A DNA stretch of 14,446 nucleotides, from positions 1 to 14,446 of the forward strand of contig JAZNUE010000013.1 of assembly GCA_045592125.1 (NCBI GenBank), given 5' to 3'. Of the stretch, positions 7,462 through 13,820 are shown one piece after another. The DNA is from HGM04593 sp045592125. GTDB lineage: Bacteria > Bacteroidota > Bacteroidia > Bacteroidales > Bacteroidaceae. The notes below the pieces were generated by a model that searched no databases, was not told the DNA's origin, and was given only the letters and a program-made list of their open reading frames with translations. The stretch's first letter is position 1. Each line of letters begins with the position of its first letter. A program made the position numbers and the translations under genes.

Positions 7462-7806
7462 TTATACGTTAGCACGTTCCAGGACGCGCCGGCCAGCGTC
7501 AGTCATCAGCCCGCGCTTCTCGAGGCTCTGGCACCGCTCAATGTTCAGCCTGGTCCAGTGGCTCTTTGGACGGCGGGGCGAAAGGCGCTGGACAAGGCGC
7601 CCGTCGGGCAAGCGCTTGAGCGTGCTGTCAATCCAGCCGAAGCATAGCGCCTCCTCAACCGCCTCAATATATGGTATTGCCTGCCATTCAGGCCGCTTGT
7701 GGCGGTACGTGACCACCCAGCAGCACTTCTCCTTGCCGCTGTTGGCATGCAGCCATTGCCTCAGTTCGCTCCTCTCTGCAAAGTGCAGCAGGTTGGTTAT
7801 CTCCAT
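7462..7806 (-). CDS. Short YdeI/OmdA-like protein
   Basis: 114 residues from the Met at 7806. The sequence follows the YdeI/OmpD-associated pattern: SELRQWLHAN near the start, YIEAVEEALCFGWIDS, then LSPRRPKSHWTRLNIERC and a C-terminal GLMTDAGRRVLERA. Most family members are longer (near 190 residues) with an additional C-terminal part, so this is a short form ending soon after the conserved core. The biochemical activity of the family is not established. A longer frame begins at 7836, but the -7 box at 7825-7832 lies inside it, which favours the start at 7806. Convergent with the SH3 gene and divergent from vsr. Confidence 0.82.
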   Translation of the reverse strand: MEITNLLHFAERSELRQWLHANSGKEKCCWVVTYRHKRPEWQAIPYIEAVEEALCFGWIDSTLKRLPDGRLVQRLSPRRPKSHWTRLNIERCQSLEKRGLMTDAGRRVLERANV

Positions 7807-7824
7807 GATATTATTGTTATGGTG

Positions 7825-7856
7825 CAAAGATAGCATAAAGCATTGCCGGAAACAAA
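7825..7856 (-). promoter_or_regulatory. Promoter of the YdeI-like gene
   Basis: On the minus strand TTTG (7853-7856) is followed by exactly 20 bases and TATCTTTG (7825-7832), a full match to the Bacteroidota TTTG-N20-TAnnTTTG form. The expected transcript begins about 10-15 bases before the ATG at 7806, and this decides the start codon. Confidence 0.75.
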
Positions 7857-7942
7857 CCCTCTGGCTGTGAATGTTTGGCTGTGAACGTGTCGGCAGAATA
7901 GAAAATCGGCCCTAAATAAGGTGCCGTGTAACATTTTAAGGC

Positions 7943-7950
7943 TATATTTG
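7943..7950 (+). promoter_or_regulatory. -7 box of the vsr gene
   Basis: TATATTTG matches TAnnTTTG and lies 24 bases before the vsr ATG. No TTTG-like -33 box is seen 19-21 bases upstream, so the promoter may be weak or activator-dependent. Confidence 0.5.
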
Positions 7951-7974
7951 CGGGTAAATAGCGAGTATTGACCA

Positions 7975-8487
7975 ATGGCCGACAGGATGACTAAAGAGCA
8001 GCGCTACCGCTGCATGTCGAGCATTAAGGGCAAGGACACAAAGCCCGAGATGCTTGTGCGCCGTTATCTCCATTCCCGGGGGTACCGCTACAGGGTCAAT
8101 GTTCGCGCTCTTCCTGGCACTCCCGACATTGTGCTGCGCAAGTACAGGACGGTTATTTTCATCAATGGCTGCTTCTGGCACGGCCACGAAGGGTGCAGTC
8201 TCTATGTGCCGCCAAAGAGCAATACCCAGTACTGGCAGCAGAAGATTGAGCGCAACAGGGAGCGCGACGTCAAGAAGCGCATTGAGCTGCGCCGCCTCGG
8301 CTGGCACACGGTTATTATATGGGAATGTGAGCTCAAGCCCAAGAAGCGTCTTGCTACTCTCCAGGCCCTTGAGCAGACGCTGAACAAGATTTTCCTGCTC
8401 AACAACTCGGTTACAGTGACAGCGGAGTACCCCGAAGCGGAAGAGACTGCCGGGATGGTTGCGGAAGGCCTGCAAGTGGAAAACTAG
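7975..8487 (+). CDS. vsr: Very short patch repair (Vsr) mismatch endonuclease
   Basis: 170 residues. Vsr nicks DNA at T:G mismatches formed by deamination of 5-methylcytosine in its partner methyltransferase's site. The catalytic set known from E. coli Vsr aligns almost position for position: Glu25, Asp51 in LPGTPD, His69 in GCFWHGH. Zinc ligands align as Cys66, His71, Cys74 and Cys118 (WEC). The E. coli Thr63 position is Ile here. About 25 residues after position 145 (NSVTVTAEYPEAEE...) extend beyond the family core. No cytosine-5 methyltransferase is present in the window, so the partner is elsewhere or lost. It is divergent from the YdeI-like gene, with its own -7 box. Confidence 0.93.
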   Translation: MADRMTKEQRYRCMSSIKGKDTKPEMLVRRYLHSRGYRYRVNVRALPGTPDIVLRKYRTVIFINGCFWHGHEGCSLYVPPKSNTQYWQQKIERNRERDVKKRIELRRLGWHTVIIWECELKPKKRLATLQALEQTLNKIFLLNNSVTVTAEYPEAEETAGMVAEGLQVEN

Positions 8488-8520
8488 AAACACAAAGCGG
8501 AAAACTAAGACAATGCTTCG

Positions 8521-8635
8521 CAACCCAAACGGCATAACCTGCGGCTATGCTGCGTTTGACCTGTTGCTGCAAAACTCGTCGATAACAAAACGTTGTTTTG
8601 TCATTTCGACAGAGCGTAGCGACGAGAAATCTCAA
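8521..8635 (-). repeat. Dispersed palindromic repeat, copy 3 (inverted)
   Basis: The reverse complement matches copy 1 from GAGATTTC through the hairpin core to CCGTTTGGGTTGC, then diverges: the AAAAGCAAAACGAG end of copies 1 and 2 is replaced by GAAGCATTG. It lies in the gap between the convergent vsr and nuclease-like genes. The part at 8600-8635 (a CATTTCGACAGAGCG... segment) is of a type I recall as frequent between genes in Bacteroidales genomes. Together with copies 1 and 2 it brackets about 8.2 kb. Confidence 0.75.
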
Positions 8636-8655
8636 GTTCCCGTGATTTGAGATTT
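8627..8655. terminator. AT-rich stem-loop after vsr
   Basis: AAATCTCAA (8627-8635) pairs perfectly with TTGAGATTT (8647-8655), with an 11-base loop and TTT at the end of the right arm. It is the best candidate for ending vsr transcription and overlaps the edge of repeat copy 3. Confidence 0.45.
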
Positions 8656-8674
8656 TCTGCATACCATCCTCACT

Positions 8675-8691
8675 GTCCCTCTAAGAGGGAC
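8675..8691. terminator. Compact hairpin after the nuclease-like gene
   Basis: GTCCCTCT and AGAGGGAC pair perfectly around a single base (in practice a 7-bp stem with a 3-base loop), starting 10 bases beyond the minus-strand stop at 8702. Stable and well placed to end the minus-strand operon, but with no T run. Confidence 0.45.
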
Positions 8692-8701
8692 GGCGATTCC
8701 A

Positions 8702-9727
8702 TTACTCAATCATGTACAGTTCCCTGTACCATCTGCACCATTGGGAAAGGGCGGGCGCATGGCGCTGTGCCTGTGACACTACGTCGGCATTTGTGAACGA
8801 GGTGAACGGTATGGCTGTGCCAGTGAGTCGCCTGTACTGCTCCATTGTGCTGTCAAGGCTGCTGTTGTCTCTGTGGTGCACCACTGAGAAACTTACATGG
8901 GCATAGCGCCCGGTATCTTCCAGGGCAAAGGCAAGCAGCTGGTTCCGCCACAATTGGTTCATCCCGTCCTTGAACGGGCATTCGTGCGCGCTGCTGCTGA
9001 ACAGGCTGCCCTTTGCCTGCATTATATCCCAGTATCTGTATCCAATCCTGTGGTAATGGCATTTGTGCGGGGCGTCCTGTATCTCCTGCATGCTTTCCTT
9101 GGTGCAGTGCCATTTCTCCCTGTTCCTCTCCGAATAGTAGCCTCCGCAGCAGGTAAACTCCTTCTCGGCCAGCTTGTGCTCAATAATCCACAGGCAATGC
9201 TTGCCATTCTTGTCTATGTAGGCAATGGCAATGTCCGAGTCGGTTCCTGCGCCGCTCGAGTGGTCCCTGAGCAACCCTTTCCCTCCAGCAATGTCCTGTC
9301 CCCAGTACTCGAGGCAGAAACCGTTGAACAGCCTCTCCCTGTCAATTCTTGCAAAGCCGGCAGGGCTGTCCGGTATGCTGCCTATTACCTTGTCGGCATT
9401 GCTGTCCATGAGAATTGGCACGAACAGGTTTACGCAGGCGCTCTGGGAGCTTGCCATGTGGCAGGCCATCTTGTGCACCTTGTAGCGGAAGGGTCCCTCC
9501 TGCATGCTGCGTATAACGCTGTGTATGCCGCTGTATATGAATGGCGGTATATCCCGCTCAAGATATTCCTGTGGGAACATGTAGTCGTAGGGGTGCCCTT
9601 TGTAGAGGCCGGGCTCATCTGTTATGTTCTGCGCTTTCCAGTCAATGAGGTGCCTGTAGAGACTTTTCTGGAACTCGTTGAGCCCGGCCGCCATGCGGTA
9701 TACCTTCCCGTCAATAATGTATTCCAT
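8702..9727 (-). CDS. PD-(D/E)XK nuclease-like protein (PGN_0703-like restriction family, tentative)
   Basis: 341 residues. The nuclease core is read from Asp165 in GTDSDIAIAY and Glu183-His-Lys185 in LWIIEHK, the D...ExK arrangement of PD-(D/E)XK enzymes, with Glu140 in an upstream helix as a possible further ligand. SSQSACVNLFVPI (93-105) resembles the segment I recall in PGN_0703-type putative restriction endonucleases; that family name is from memory. A cysteine group follows the core (Cys193, Cys194, Cys208, Cys223) and might hold a metal or Fe-S cluster. It starts 15 bases after the BtpA-family gene on the same strand, so the two are probably co-transcribed. No methyltransferase is adjacent. 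The substrate is unknown. Confidence 0.7.
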   Translation of the reverse strand: MEYIIDGKVYRMAAGLNEFQKSLYRHLIDWKAQNITDEPGLYKGHPYDYMFPQEYLERDIPPFIYSGIHSVIRSMQEGPFRYKVHKMACHMASSQSACVNLFVPILMDSNADKVIGSIPDSPAGFARIDRERLFNGFCLEYWGQDIAGGKGLLRDHSSGAGTDSDIAIAYIDKNGKHCLWIIEHKLAEKEFTCCGGYYSERNREKWHCTKESMQEIQDAPHKCHYHRIGYRYWDIMQAKGSLFSSSAHECPFKDGMNQLWRNQLLAFALEDTGRYAHVSFSVVHHRDNSSLDSTMEQYRRLTGTAIPFTSFTNADVVSQAQRHAPALSQWCRWYRELYMIE

Positions 9728-9742
9728 CTCCTGCCTGCCTGT

Positions 9743-10453
9743 CTACTTCTGTTCCATCATCTGCCGCACAAATGCCTCGTTTACTGCGTTCACGGCATTG
9801 TGCCCGAACTTGAACCAGCTGCCTACGATGGCACCGTCGGCCAGCTCGAAGGTCTCTTTTACAGTGTCTATTGTTACTCCTGCCCCTACAATGACAGGGA
9901 AACTGCCAAGCACGCTGCGGAACTCCTTCACCTTGCCAAGCGGCGTGGGGATGCCAGTGCCTTCTCCAGTGCACACAATTGCGTCGCAGCGTCGGGAACC
10001 CAGCGCAAGGTCCTCGTCAAGCGTCCTTCCTGAGCGTACTGCCTGGTACTTGAACCTCACACCGCCAAGCAACACAACATCGGCCTTGCTTCTGCACTGT
10101 GCCAGCTGCTCGGCATACTCGGCGTCTTCTTCAGGTGGCAGGTGCCCGCAAACAGAGTCTATCTGTATGAACCGCGCCCCATATTTCCCGGCCAGCCCAA
10201 AGGCGCTGCTGTAATCCCCAAGGATGTTCAGGCCATATATGGCGTCAGGGTGTGTGCTGTGTATCCAGCGTAATACACTCTCGCAATCGTCATCCGACCC
10301 GAAGTAGTTCTCAATCATTGGGTAAATGCCATGCTTGAGGTATATTCCAATCTCTCTCTTGGCAAGTTCCAGCATATCATATTCATCAGTGCTCCCGGTA
10401 TGTATCATGCCGAACACAGGTTTCTCGTTCTTGAAAAGGTCTCTGAATCTCAT
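9743..10453 (-). CDS. BtpA/SgcQ-family TIM-barrel protein
   Basis: 236 residues from the Met at 10453. The order of motifs is that of BtpA: KPVFGMIHTG at the N-terminus, IENYFG (48-52 region), YGLNILGD, FIQIDSVCG, ADVVLLGGV, GEGTGIPTPLGKVKEFR, and PVIVGAGVT with GAIVGSWFK, the last two resembling phosphate-binding loops of TIM barrels. The family includes cyanobacterial BtpA (photosystem I biogenesis) and SgcQ; the reaction is not established, and the present organism is unlikely to photosynthesise. An upstream in-frame ATG (10531) would put the promoter inside the gene, so the start at 10453 is preferred. First gene of a minus-strand operon with the nuclease-like gene, divergent from the SDR gene. 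Confidence 0.85.
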   Translation of the reverse strand: MRFRDLFKNEKPVFGMIHTGSTDEYDMLELAKREIGIYLKHGIYPMIENYFGSDDDCESVLRWIHSTHPDAIYGLNILGDYSSAFGLAGKYGARFIQIDSVCGHLPPEEDAEYAEQLAQCRSKADVVLLGGVRFKYQAVRSGRTLDEDLALGSRRCDAIVCTGEGTGIPTPLGKVKEFRSVLGSFPVIVGAGVTIDTVKETFELADGAIVGSWFKFGHNAVNAVNEAFVRQMMEQK

Positions 10454-10494
10454 ACTCTTTGGCTGTCTGTTAAACTTGTTGGATATATTCTTTA

Positions 10495-10526
10495 CGAATA
10501 TAGCAAAAATATCCCGGATTGTCAAG
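10495..10526 (-). promoter_or_regulatory. Promoter of the BtpA-family operon
   Basis: On the minus strand CTTG (10523-10526) is followed by 20 bases and TATATTCG (10495-10502), one mismatch from each Bacteroidota consensus box. It leaves a leader of about 35 bases before the ATG at 10453. Confidence 0.6.
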
Positions 10527-10587
10527 TGCATATTTTGAACGAAATGTCTCTTTGAATGAAAAATATATTCTAATTTTACATTTAGAT

Positions 10588-11316
10588 ATGAGGAATGTTA
10601 TGCAAGCAGGCACATTTAAAGACAAGGTAGTTATTGTAACAGGCGGGGCAAGCGGCATTGGCCGCTGCATTGTTGGCGAGTTCAGTACTCAGGGGGCAAT
10701 AGTATATGTGATTGACAAGCAGGAGGGCGCACATTTCGTCGGGGATATCTCCAGGAAAGAGGTCCTGGAAGCTTTTGCGGCACATGTGCTGCACAGGCAC
10801 AATAAAGTGGATGTCATTGTCAACAATGCCTTGCCATTGATGAAAGGGATAGATGAGTGTTCCTACGAGGAGTTCCAGTATGCCTTGAGCGTGGGAGTTA
10901 CCGCGCCGTTCTATCTGGTTAGGCTGCTTATGCCGCATTTGGCTGAAGGCGCATCCATTATCAACATATCCTCGTCGCGCGACCGCATGAGCCAGCCGCA
11001 GACCGAGAGCTACACGGCCGCCAAAGGAGGTATTGCCGCGCTCACCCACGCCCTGGCGGTGAGCCTGGCCGGGAGGGCAAGGGTGAACTCCATCTCTCCA
11101 GGCTGGATAGACACCGCCGGCACCGTCTACGAAGGCCCTGACGCTACGCAGCAGCCAGCCGGCAGGGTAGGGAACCCTATGGACATTGCCAGCATGGTGC
11201 TGTTCCTCTGCAGCGACAAGGCTGGCTTCATCACTGGCGAGAATATCTGTATTGACGGAGGCATGACCAGGCAGATGATTTACCACGGCGACTGCGGATG
11301 GAGTAAAATAAGCTGA
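10588..11316 (+). CDS. Short-chain dehydrogenase/reductase (SDR)
   Basis: 242 residues from the Met at 10588. A classical SDR: cofactor loop TGGASGIG (18-25), NNA (79-81), catalytic Ser129/Ser130 and Tyr142-x-x-x-Lys146 (YTAAK), then RVNSISPGWI and the C-terminal GENICIDGGMTRQ. It uses NAD(H) or NADP(H) to oxidise or reduce an alcohol or carbonyl; VIDKQ after the second strand suggests NAD(H) preference because of the Asp, by family rule. The substrate is not known. The frame stays open upstream to 10519, but that extension crosses the promoter of the divergent gene and is not SDR-like; a start at 10603 is also possible. The promoter is unclear: TTTG at 10551 with TACATTTA at 10577 is weak. 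Confidence 0.9.
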   Translation: MRNVMQAGTFKDKVVIVTGGASGIGRCIVGEFSTQGAIVYVIDKQEGAHFVGDISRKEVLEAFAAHVLHRHNKVDVIVNNALPLMKGIDECSYEEFQYALSVGVTAPFYLVRLLMPHLAEGASIINISSSRDRMSQPQTESYTAAKGGIAALTHALAVSLAGRARVNSISPGWIDTAGTVYEGPDATQQPAGRVGNPMDIASMVLFLCSDKAGFITGENICIDGGMTRQMIYHGDCGWSKIS

Positions 11317-11340
11317 AAACTGCGGTTAAGCAAAAAATCC

Positions 11341-11376
11341 TCCTCTGTCTATAGAGGAACCCGAAGGGCAAGGAGG
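11341..11376 (+). other. Leader with alternative hairpins before the acetyltransferase gene
   Basis: TCCTCT (11341-11346) pairs with AGAGGA (11353-11358). The overlapping CCTCC (11339-11343) can instead pair with GGAGG (11372-11376) around a small CCCGAAGGG hairpin. The two folds exclude each other, as in attenuators, but no T run follows and no leader peptide was identified. It lies in the 97-base gap between the SDR and acetyltransferase genes. Confidence 0.3.
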
Positions 11377-11413
11377 CCTATGTTATTAAAAACAAAAAAC
11401 ACAAGACTATAAT

Positions 11414-12031
11414 ATGAAAACAGAAGTAGCCCCACAGGAAACCACACGCGCCGAGGCCTTTATGCTTTGGATGACATCTCCAATGCCAATGGTTACATTA
11501 ACCAGGACATTCAACGTTGGCAACCTCATTAAGGCAAGCAAACGCAAAGGCATAAAATTTAACGCGCTGCTATGCTGGTGCATAGGAAAGGCTGCAAGCG
11601 GCATAAAGGAGTTCTATCTGCTGCCCGAAAAAGAGAGGCTCTTCAGATATGACACCATTGCCGTAAACGTAATTGTAAACAACAGCAAAGGTGGAATCAA
11701 TTCATGCGACATCCCATTCAGCAATGATATCCAGCGGTTTGCAAAAGAGTATGGCCTATTGACTCTCCAGGCAGCGGGCGAATGTAGAAGCCTGTTTATA
11801 GACGGCAGCATGGTAATTGGAACATCTGCAATGATAGAGAGTGAACTCGACAGCATTGTAAACCAATACACCGACAAGTTCTGCAACCCAATGGTCATGT
11901 GGGGCAGGTATCGCCATAATTGGCTCAGGACCACGCTGCCCATATCATTCCAGTTTCACCACGTGCAGATGGATGGCGGGCACGCTGCCAGTTTCCTGGA
12001 ACAGCTTCAGCATGAGATTGATAAGCTATAA
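11414..12031 (+). CDS. CatA-like (type A chloramphenicol acetyltransferase family) acyltransferase
   Basis: 205 residues, close to the 210-220 typical of CAT. The active-site motif HHVQMDGG (182-189) gives the catalytic His183 and structural Asp187 of the HHxxxDG signature, followed by AASFLEQLQ as in CAT. Upstream, FNVGNLIKASKRKGIKFNALLCWCIGKAA corresponds to the conserved helix after the first strands, and FRYDTIAVNVIVN to the central sheet. Members transfer acetyl from acetyl-CoA to a hydroxyl group. Chromosomal Bacteroidota members are often divergent CatA-like proteins, so chloramphenicol resistance is possible but not implied. It lies 97 bases after the SDR gene and may be co-transcribed with it. 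Confidence 0.88.
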   Translation: MKTEVAPQETTRAEAFMLWMTSPMPMVTLTRTFNVGNLIKASKRKGIKFNALLCWCIGKAASGIKEFYLLPEKERLFRYDTIAVNVIVNNSKGGINSCDIPFSNDIQRFAKEYGLLTLQAAGECRSLFIDGSMVIGTSAMIESELDSIVNQYTDKFCNPMVMWGRYRHNWLRTTLPISFQFHHVQMDGGHAASFLEQLQHEIDKL

Positions 12032-12116
12032 TATCATTTCCGAGGTGCCGCCTAAATTGCGCCGCAGGCGAAAAGTAAGTGTAATTTCTTGAATATCAAA
12101 GCTGCGAGTAAGCGAG

Positions 12117-12142
12117 TGTATAAAAGTTAAGACTTTTATACA
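12117..12142. repeat. Perfect 11-bp stem-loop in non-coding region
   Basis: TGTATAAAAGT (12117-12127), loop TAAG, and its exact complement ACTTTTATACA (12132-12142). No gene is found in 12032-12656; this is the first of several structured elements there. It lacks a T run and could be a recombination or regulatory site or part of a small RNA. Confidence 0.55.
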
Positions 12143-12222
12143 AAGTGAGCGGAAGCAGGTTCGTGAAACAAAACCCGAGGTACAAAATTGCCGATAAGTG
12201 AATGGAAAGGAAACTCGCTTGC

Positions 12223-12245
12223 TTGCCTGAACGCAGGCAATTTAT
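12223..12245 (+). terminator. Terminator-like hairpin
   Basis: TTGCCTG (12223-12229) and CAGGCAA (12234-12240) form a 7-bp stem with a 4-base loop, followed by TTTAT. It is about 190 bases after the acetyltransferase stop and may end a transcript crossing 12032-12222. Confidence 0.45.
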
Positions 12246-12289
12246 CTAAAAACTTGCAAAAAATCGCATTTTTCACCCCAAAAAGGTAC

Positions 12290-12331
12290 AAAACCGGCTC
12301 TGAAACCGAAAGCTGAAGTCAGAGCCGTTTT
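12290..12331. terminator. Strong bidirectional intrinsic terminator
   Basis: AAAACCGGCTCTGA (12290-12303) pairs with TCAGAGCCGTTTT (12319-12331): a GC-rich stem flanked by A and T runs, so it works on either strand. One base is unpaired. It is flanked at about 100-base distance by 9-bp inverted copies TTCACCCCA (12272-12280) and TGGGGTGAA (12381-12389). It isolates the toxin-antitoxin operon from upstream transcription. Confidence 0.75.
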
Positions 12332-12620
12332 GCTATTTGATTTTGAGTAGTTTTTTGTCTCTTTTAATGTGGGGCTACTATGGGGTGAAGAACTTGTCGG
12401 GTGCTTGTACTGTTGCTTGCCCTGCAACTTGTCCTCAAACACGACACATAGTCGTCTATTGTATCACAGATGATATAGGTTGTTTTTGCTGTTTTATCCT
12501 AAACTCATAGTTTAGAATTAAGAACTAAATTCAACCATTGTATAGGTTCGTTAAAAAACGCCCATTAATCTATTAAAGTAAGAGAATAATAGTAGGGTAT
12601 CAATACTATTTGGCTCGCAA

Positions 12621-12652
12621 TTTGTTTTTCTAAACAAAAATGTTTATTTTTG
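12621..12652 (+). promoter_or_regulatory. Promoter of the AbiEii toxin-antitoxin operon
   Basis: TTTG (12621-12624), 20-base spacer, TATTTTTG (12645-12652): a perfect Bacteroidota promoter. The ATG lies only 4 bases after the -7 box, so transcription probably begins at or very near the start codon, giving a leaderless mRNA. Confidence 0.8.
12631..12646. promoter_or_regulatory. Candidate operator for autoregulation
   Basis: TAAACA-AAAA-TGTTTA is a perfect palindrome with 6-base arms that lies between the promoter boxes and overlaps the first bases of the -7 box. Binding there by the XRE-type antitoxin encoded immediately downstream would block the operon, which is the usual scheme for such pairs. 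Confidence 0.5.
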
Positions 12653-12656
12653 CAGT

Positions 12657-13178
12657 ATGAATAGGATGATTGAAATACTAAAAGGATTGCACCCAGGTCT
12701 TTTCTTGCAGCGAGAGTTGGGTAATAGAAAGCTCAAAAGTGGGCAGTTTGCCGAATCTATTGGCGAACATCCACAGACTTTGAGTGCCATTATTCGTGGA
12801 CGAAGGTCAATGAATACGCCTCTGTCCCTCCGTATTGAGCAAGCTCTCGGTTTGGAGGAAGGTTTCTTAATGACTCTACAGGTGTACTATGATATAGCAG
12901 AGGAGAAGCGTAAACTATCACAAAACCATCGCCCTGACCTTACAAAATTCCGTAGCACAATATTCTGGGATACAAAGATTGAGAATATTGACTTTACTGC
13001 ACATAGCCGATATGTAATCAATCGTGTGTTTGAGCGAGGAAATGAGGAGGAGATACTGGAAGTTATTCGTTTCTATGGTCGTGATGTCATATTGGATAAC
13101 ATCAACCTAAAAGTGAAGTCACCATTTGAAAATAATATAAAAGCAAACATAAAACAGTATTTGGACTATGAAGCGTAA
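12657..13178 (+). CDS. XRE-type antitoxin with DUF6922-like C-terminal domain
   Basis: 173 residues. Residues about 12-75 carry a HigA-like helix-turn-helix: HPGLFLQRELGNRKLKSGQFAES, then EHPQTLSAIIRGRRSMNTPLSLRIEQAL, where the recognition helix is about 40-50. Residues about 98-150 (RSTIFWDTKIENIDF...RYVINRVFERGNEEEI...VIRFYG) resemble a small domain seen in Bacteroidota beside AbiEii genes, which I recall as DUF6922. It should neutralise the AbiEii-like toxin and repress its own promoter through the palindrome at 12631-12646. It overlaps the toxin gene by 11 bases, so the two are translationally coupled. Base composition is AT-richer than in the first 12 kb. Confidence 0.82.
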   Translation: MNRMIEILKGLHPGLFLQRELGNRKLKSGQFAESIGEHPQTLSAIIRGRRSMNTPLSLRIEQALGLEEGFLMTLQVYYDIAEEKRKLSQNHRPDLTKFRSTIFWDTKIENIDFTAHSRYVINRVFERGNEEEILEVIRFYGRDVILDNINLKVKSPFENNIKANIKQYLDYEA

Positions 13179-13806
13179 AGAGTTGCAATATCAGACCGTA
13201 AAACCTGTTCTCCGTTCCACATTGGAACGTCTGATGGAGATCGAAGAGTTCAAACCATTTCGTCTTGTGGGTGGGACTTCACTATCGTTACGCTATGGTC
13301 ATCGTATGTCTGATGATATAGACCTATTTACTGATGCTGAATACGGCTCGTTGGATTTTCATCGATTGCAAGAGATCCTTTGTAGGGAGTTCCCATATTG
13401 TCAGGGTGACTGCGGCGATATTGTAGGCTTCGGAACATCGTATATGGTTGGCAATTCTAAGGATGACTTCGTAAAGCTTGACTTGTTTTATACCGACCCT
13501 TTTATCCGTCCACAAGAACAATTTGACACAATCCGTATGGCTGCAGTAGAAGACATTGTTGCGATGAAGATGGATGTAGTGTCGAGAGGTGGGCGCAAGA
13601 AGGACTTTTGGGATCTGCATATGTTGCGTGATAAATACACCATAGAGCAGATGTTGTCTCTATATGAGGAGCGTTATCCATATGGAGCAACAAAAGAAGA
13701 GTGTACTGCGGGATTAACGAACTTTACATTGGCCGATACAGAGCCAGATCCAACCTGTCTGCATGGTAAAGTTTGGCAATTGATTAAACTTGATTTTGTA
13801 AAATAA
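13168..13806 (+). CDS. AbiEii/AbiGii-type nucleotidyltransferase toxin
   Basis: 212 residues. The nucleotidyltransferase signature is clear: LVGGTSLSLRYGHRMSDDIDLF (33-54) with Gly35-Gly36-x-Ser38 and the metal ligands Asp50-x-Asp52; Asp105 in VKLDLF is the likely third carboxylate. AVEDIVAMKMD (126-136) and RKKDFWDLHML (143-153) are typical of the AbiEii family. Related toxins (AbiEii, MenT) transfer nucleotides to RNA, including tRNA 3' ends in MenT, and halt growth during phage infection; the target here is unknown. Second gene of the operon, overlapping its antitoxin by 11 bases. Shorter than some AbiEii proteins (near 300 residues) but with a complete core. Confidence 0.88.
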   Translation: MKRKELQYQTVKPVLRSTLERLMEIEEFKPFRLVGGTSLSLRYGHRMSDDIDLFTDAEYGSLDFHRLQEILCREFPYCQGDCGDIVGFGTSYMVGNSKDDFVKLDLFYTDPFIRPQEQFDTIRMAAVEDIVAMKMDVVSRGGRKKDFWDLHMLRDKYTIEQMLSLYEERYPYGATKEECTAGLTNFTLADTEPDPTCLHGKVWQLIKLDFVK

Positions 13807-13820
13807 ACAACTTTATATCT

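Noticed and set aside
7315..7647. 110-residue plus-strand frame
   Set aside because: Starts at the perfect inverted repeat and is antisense to the YdeI-like gene, which has family motifs and its own promoter.
8897..10033. 378-residue plus-strand frame, longest in its region
   Set aside because: Antisense to the nuclease-like and BtpA-family genes, crosses both, and has low-complexity hydrophobic sequence without motifs. The minus-strand proteins carry clear motifs.
10582..11286. 234-residue minus-strand frame
   Set aside because: Antisense shadow of the SDR gene.
12242..12442. 66-residue minus-strand frame
   Set aside because: Contains the bidirectional terminator hairpin; Ser/Lys-rich with no motif. 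Considered as a remnant of a recombinase but no recombinase motif is visible.
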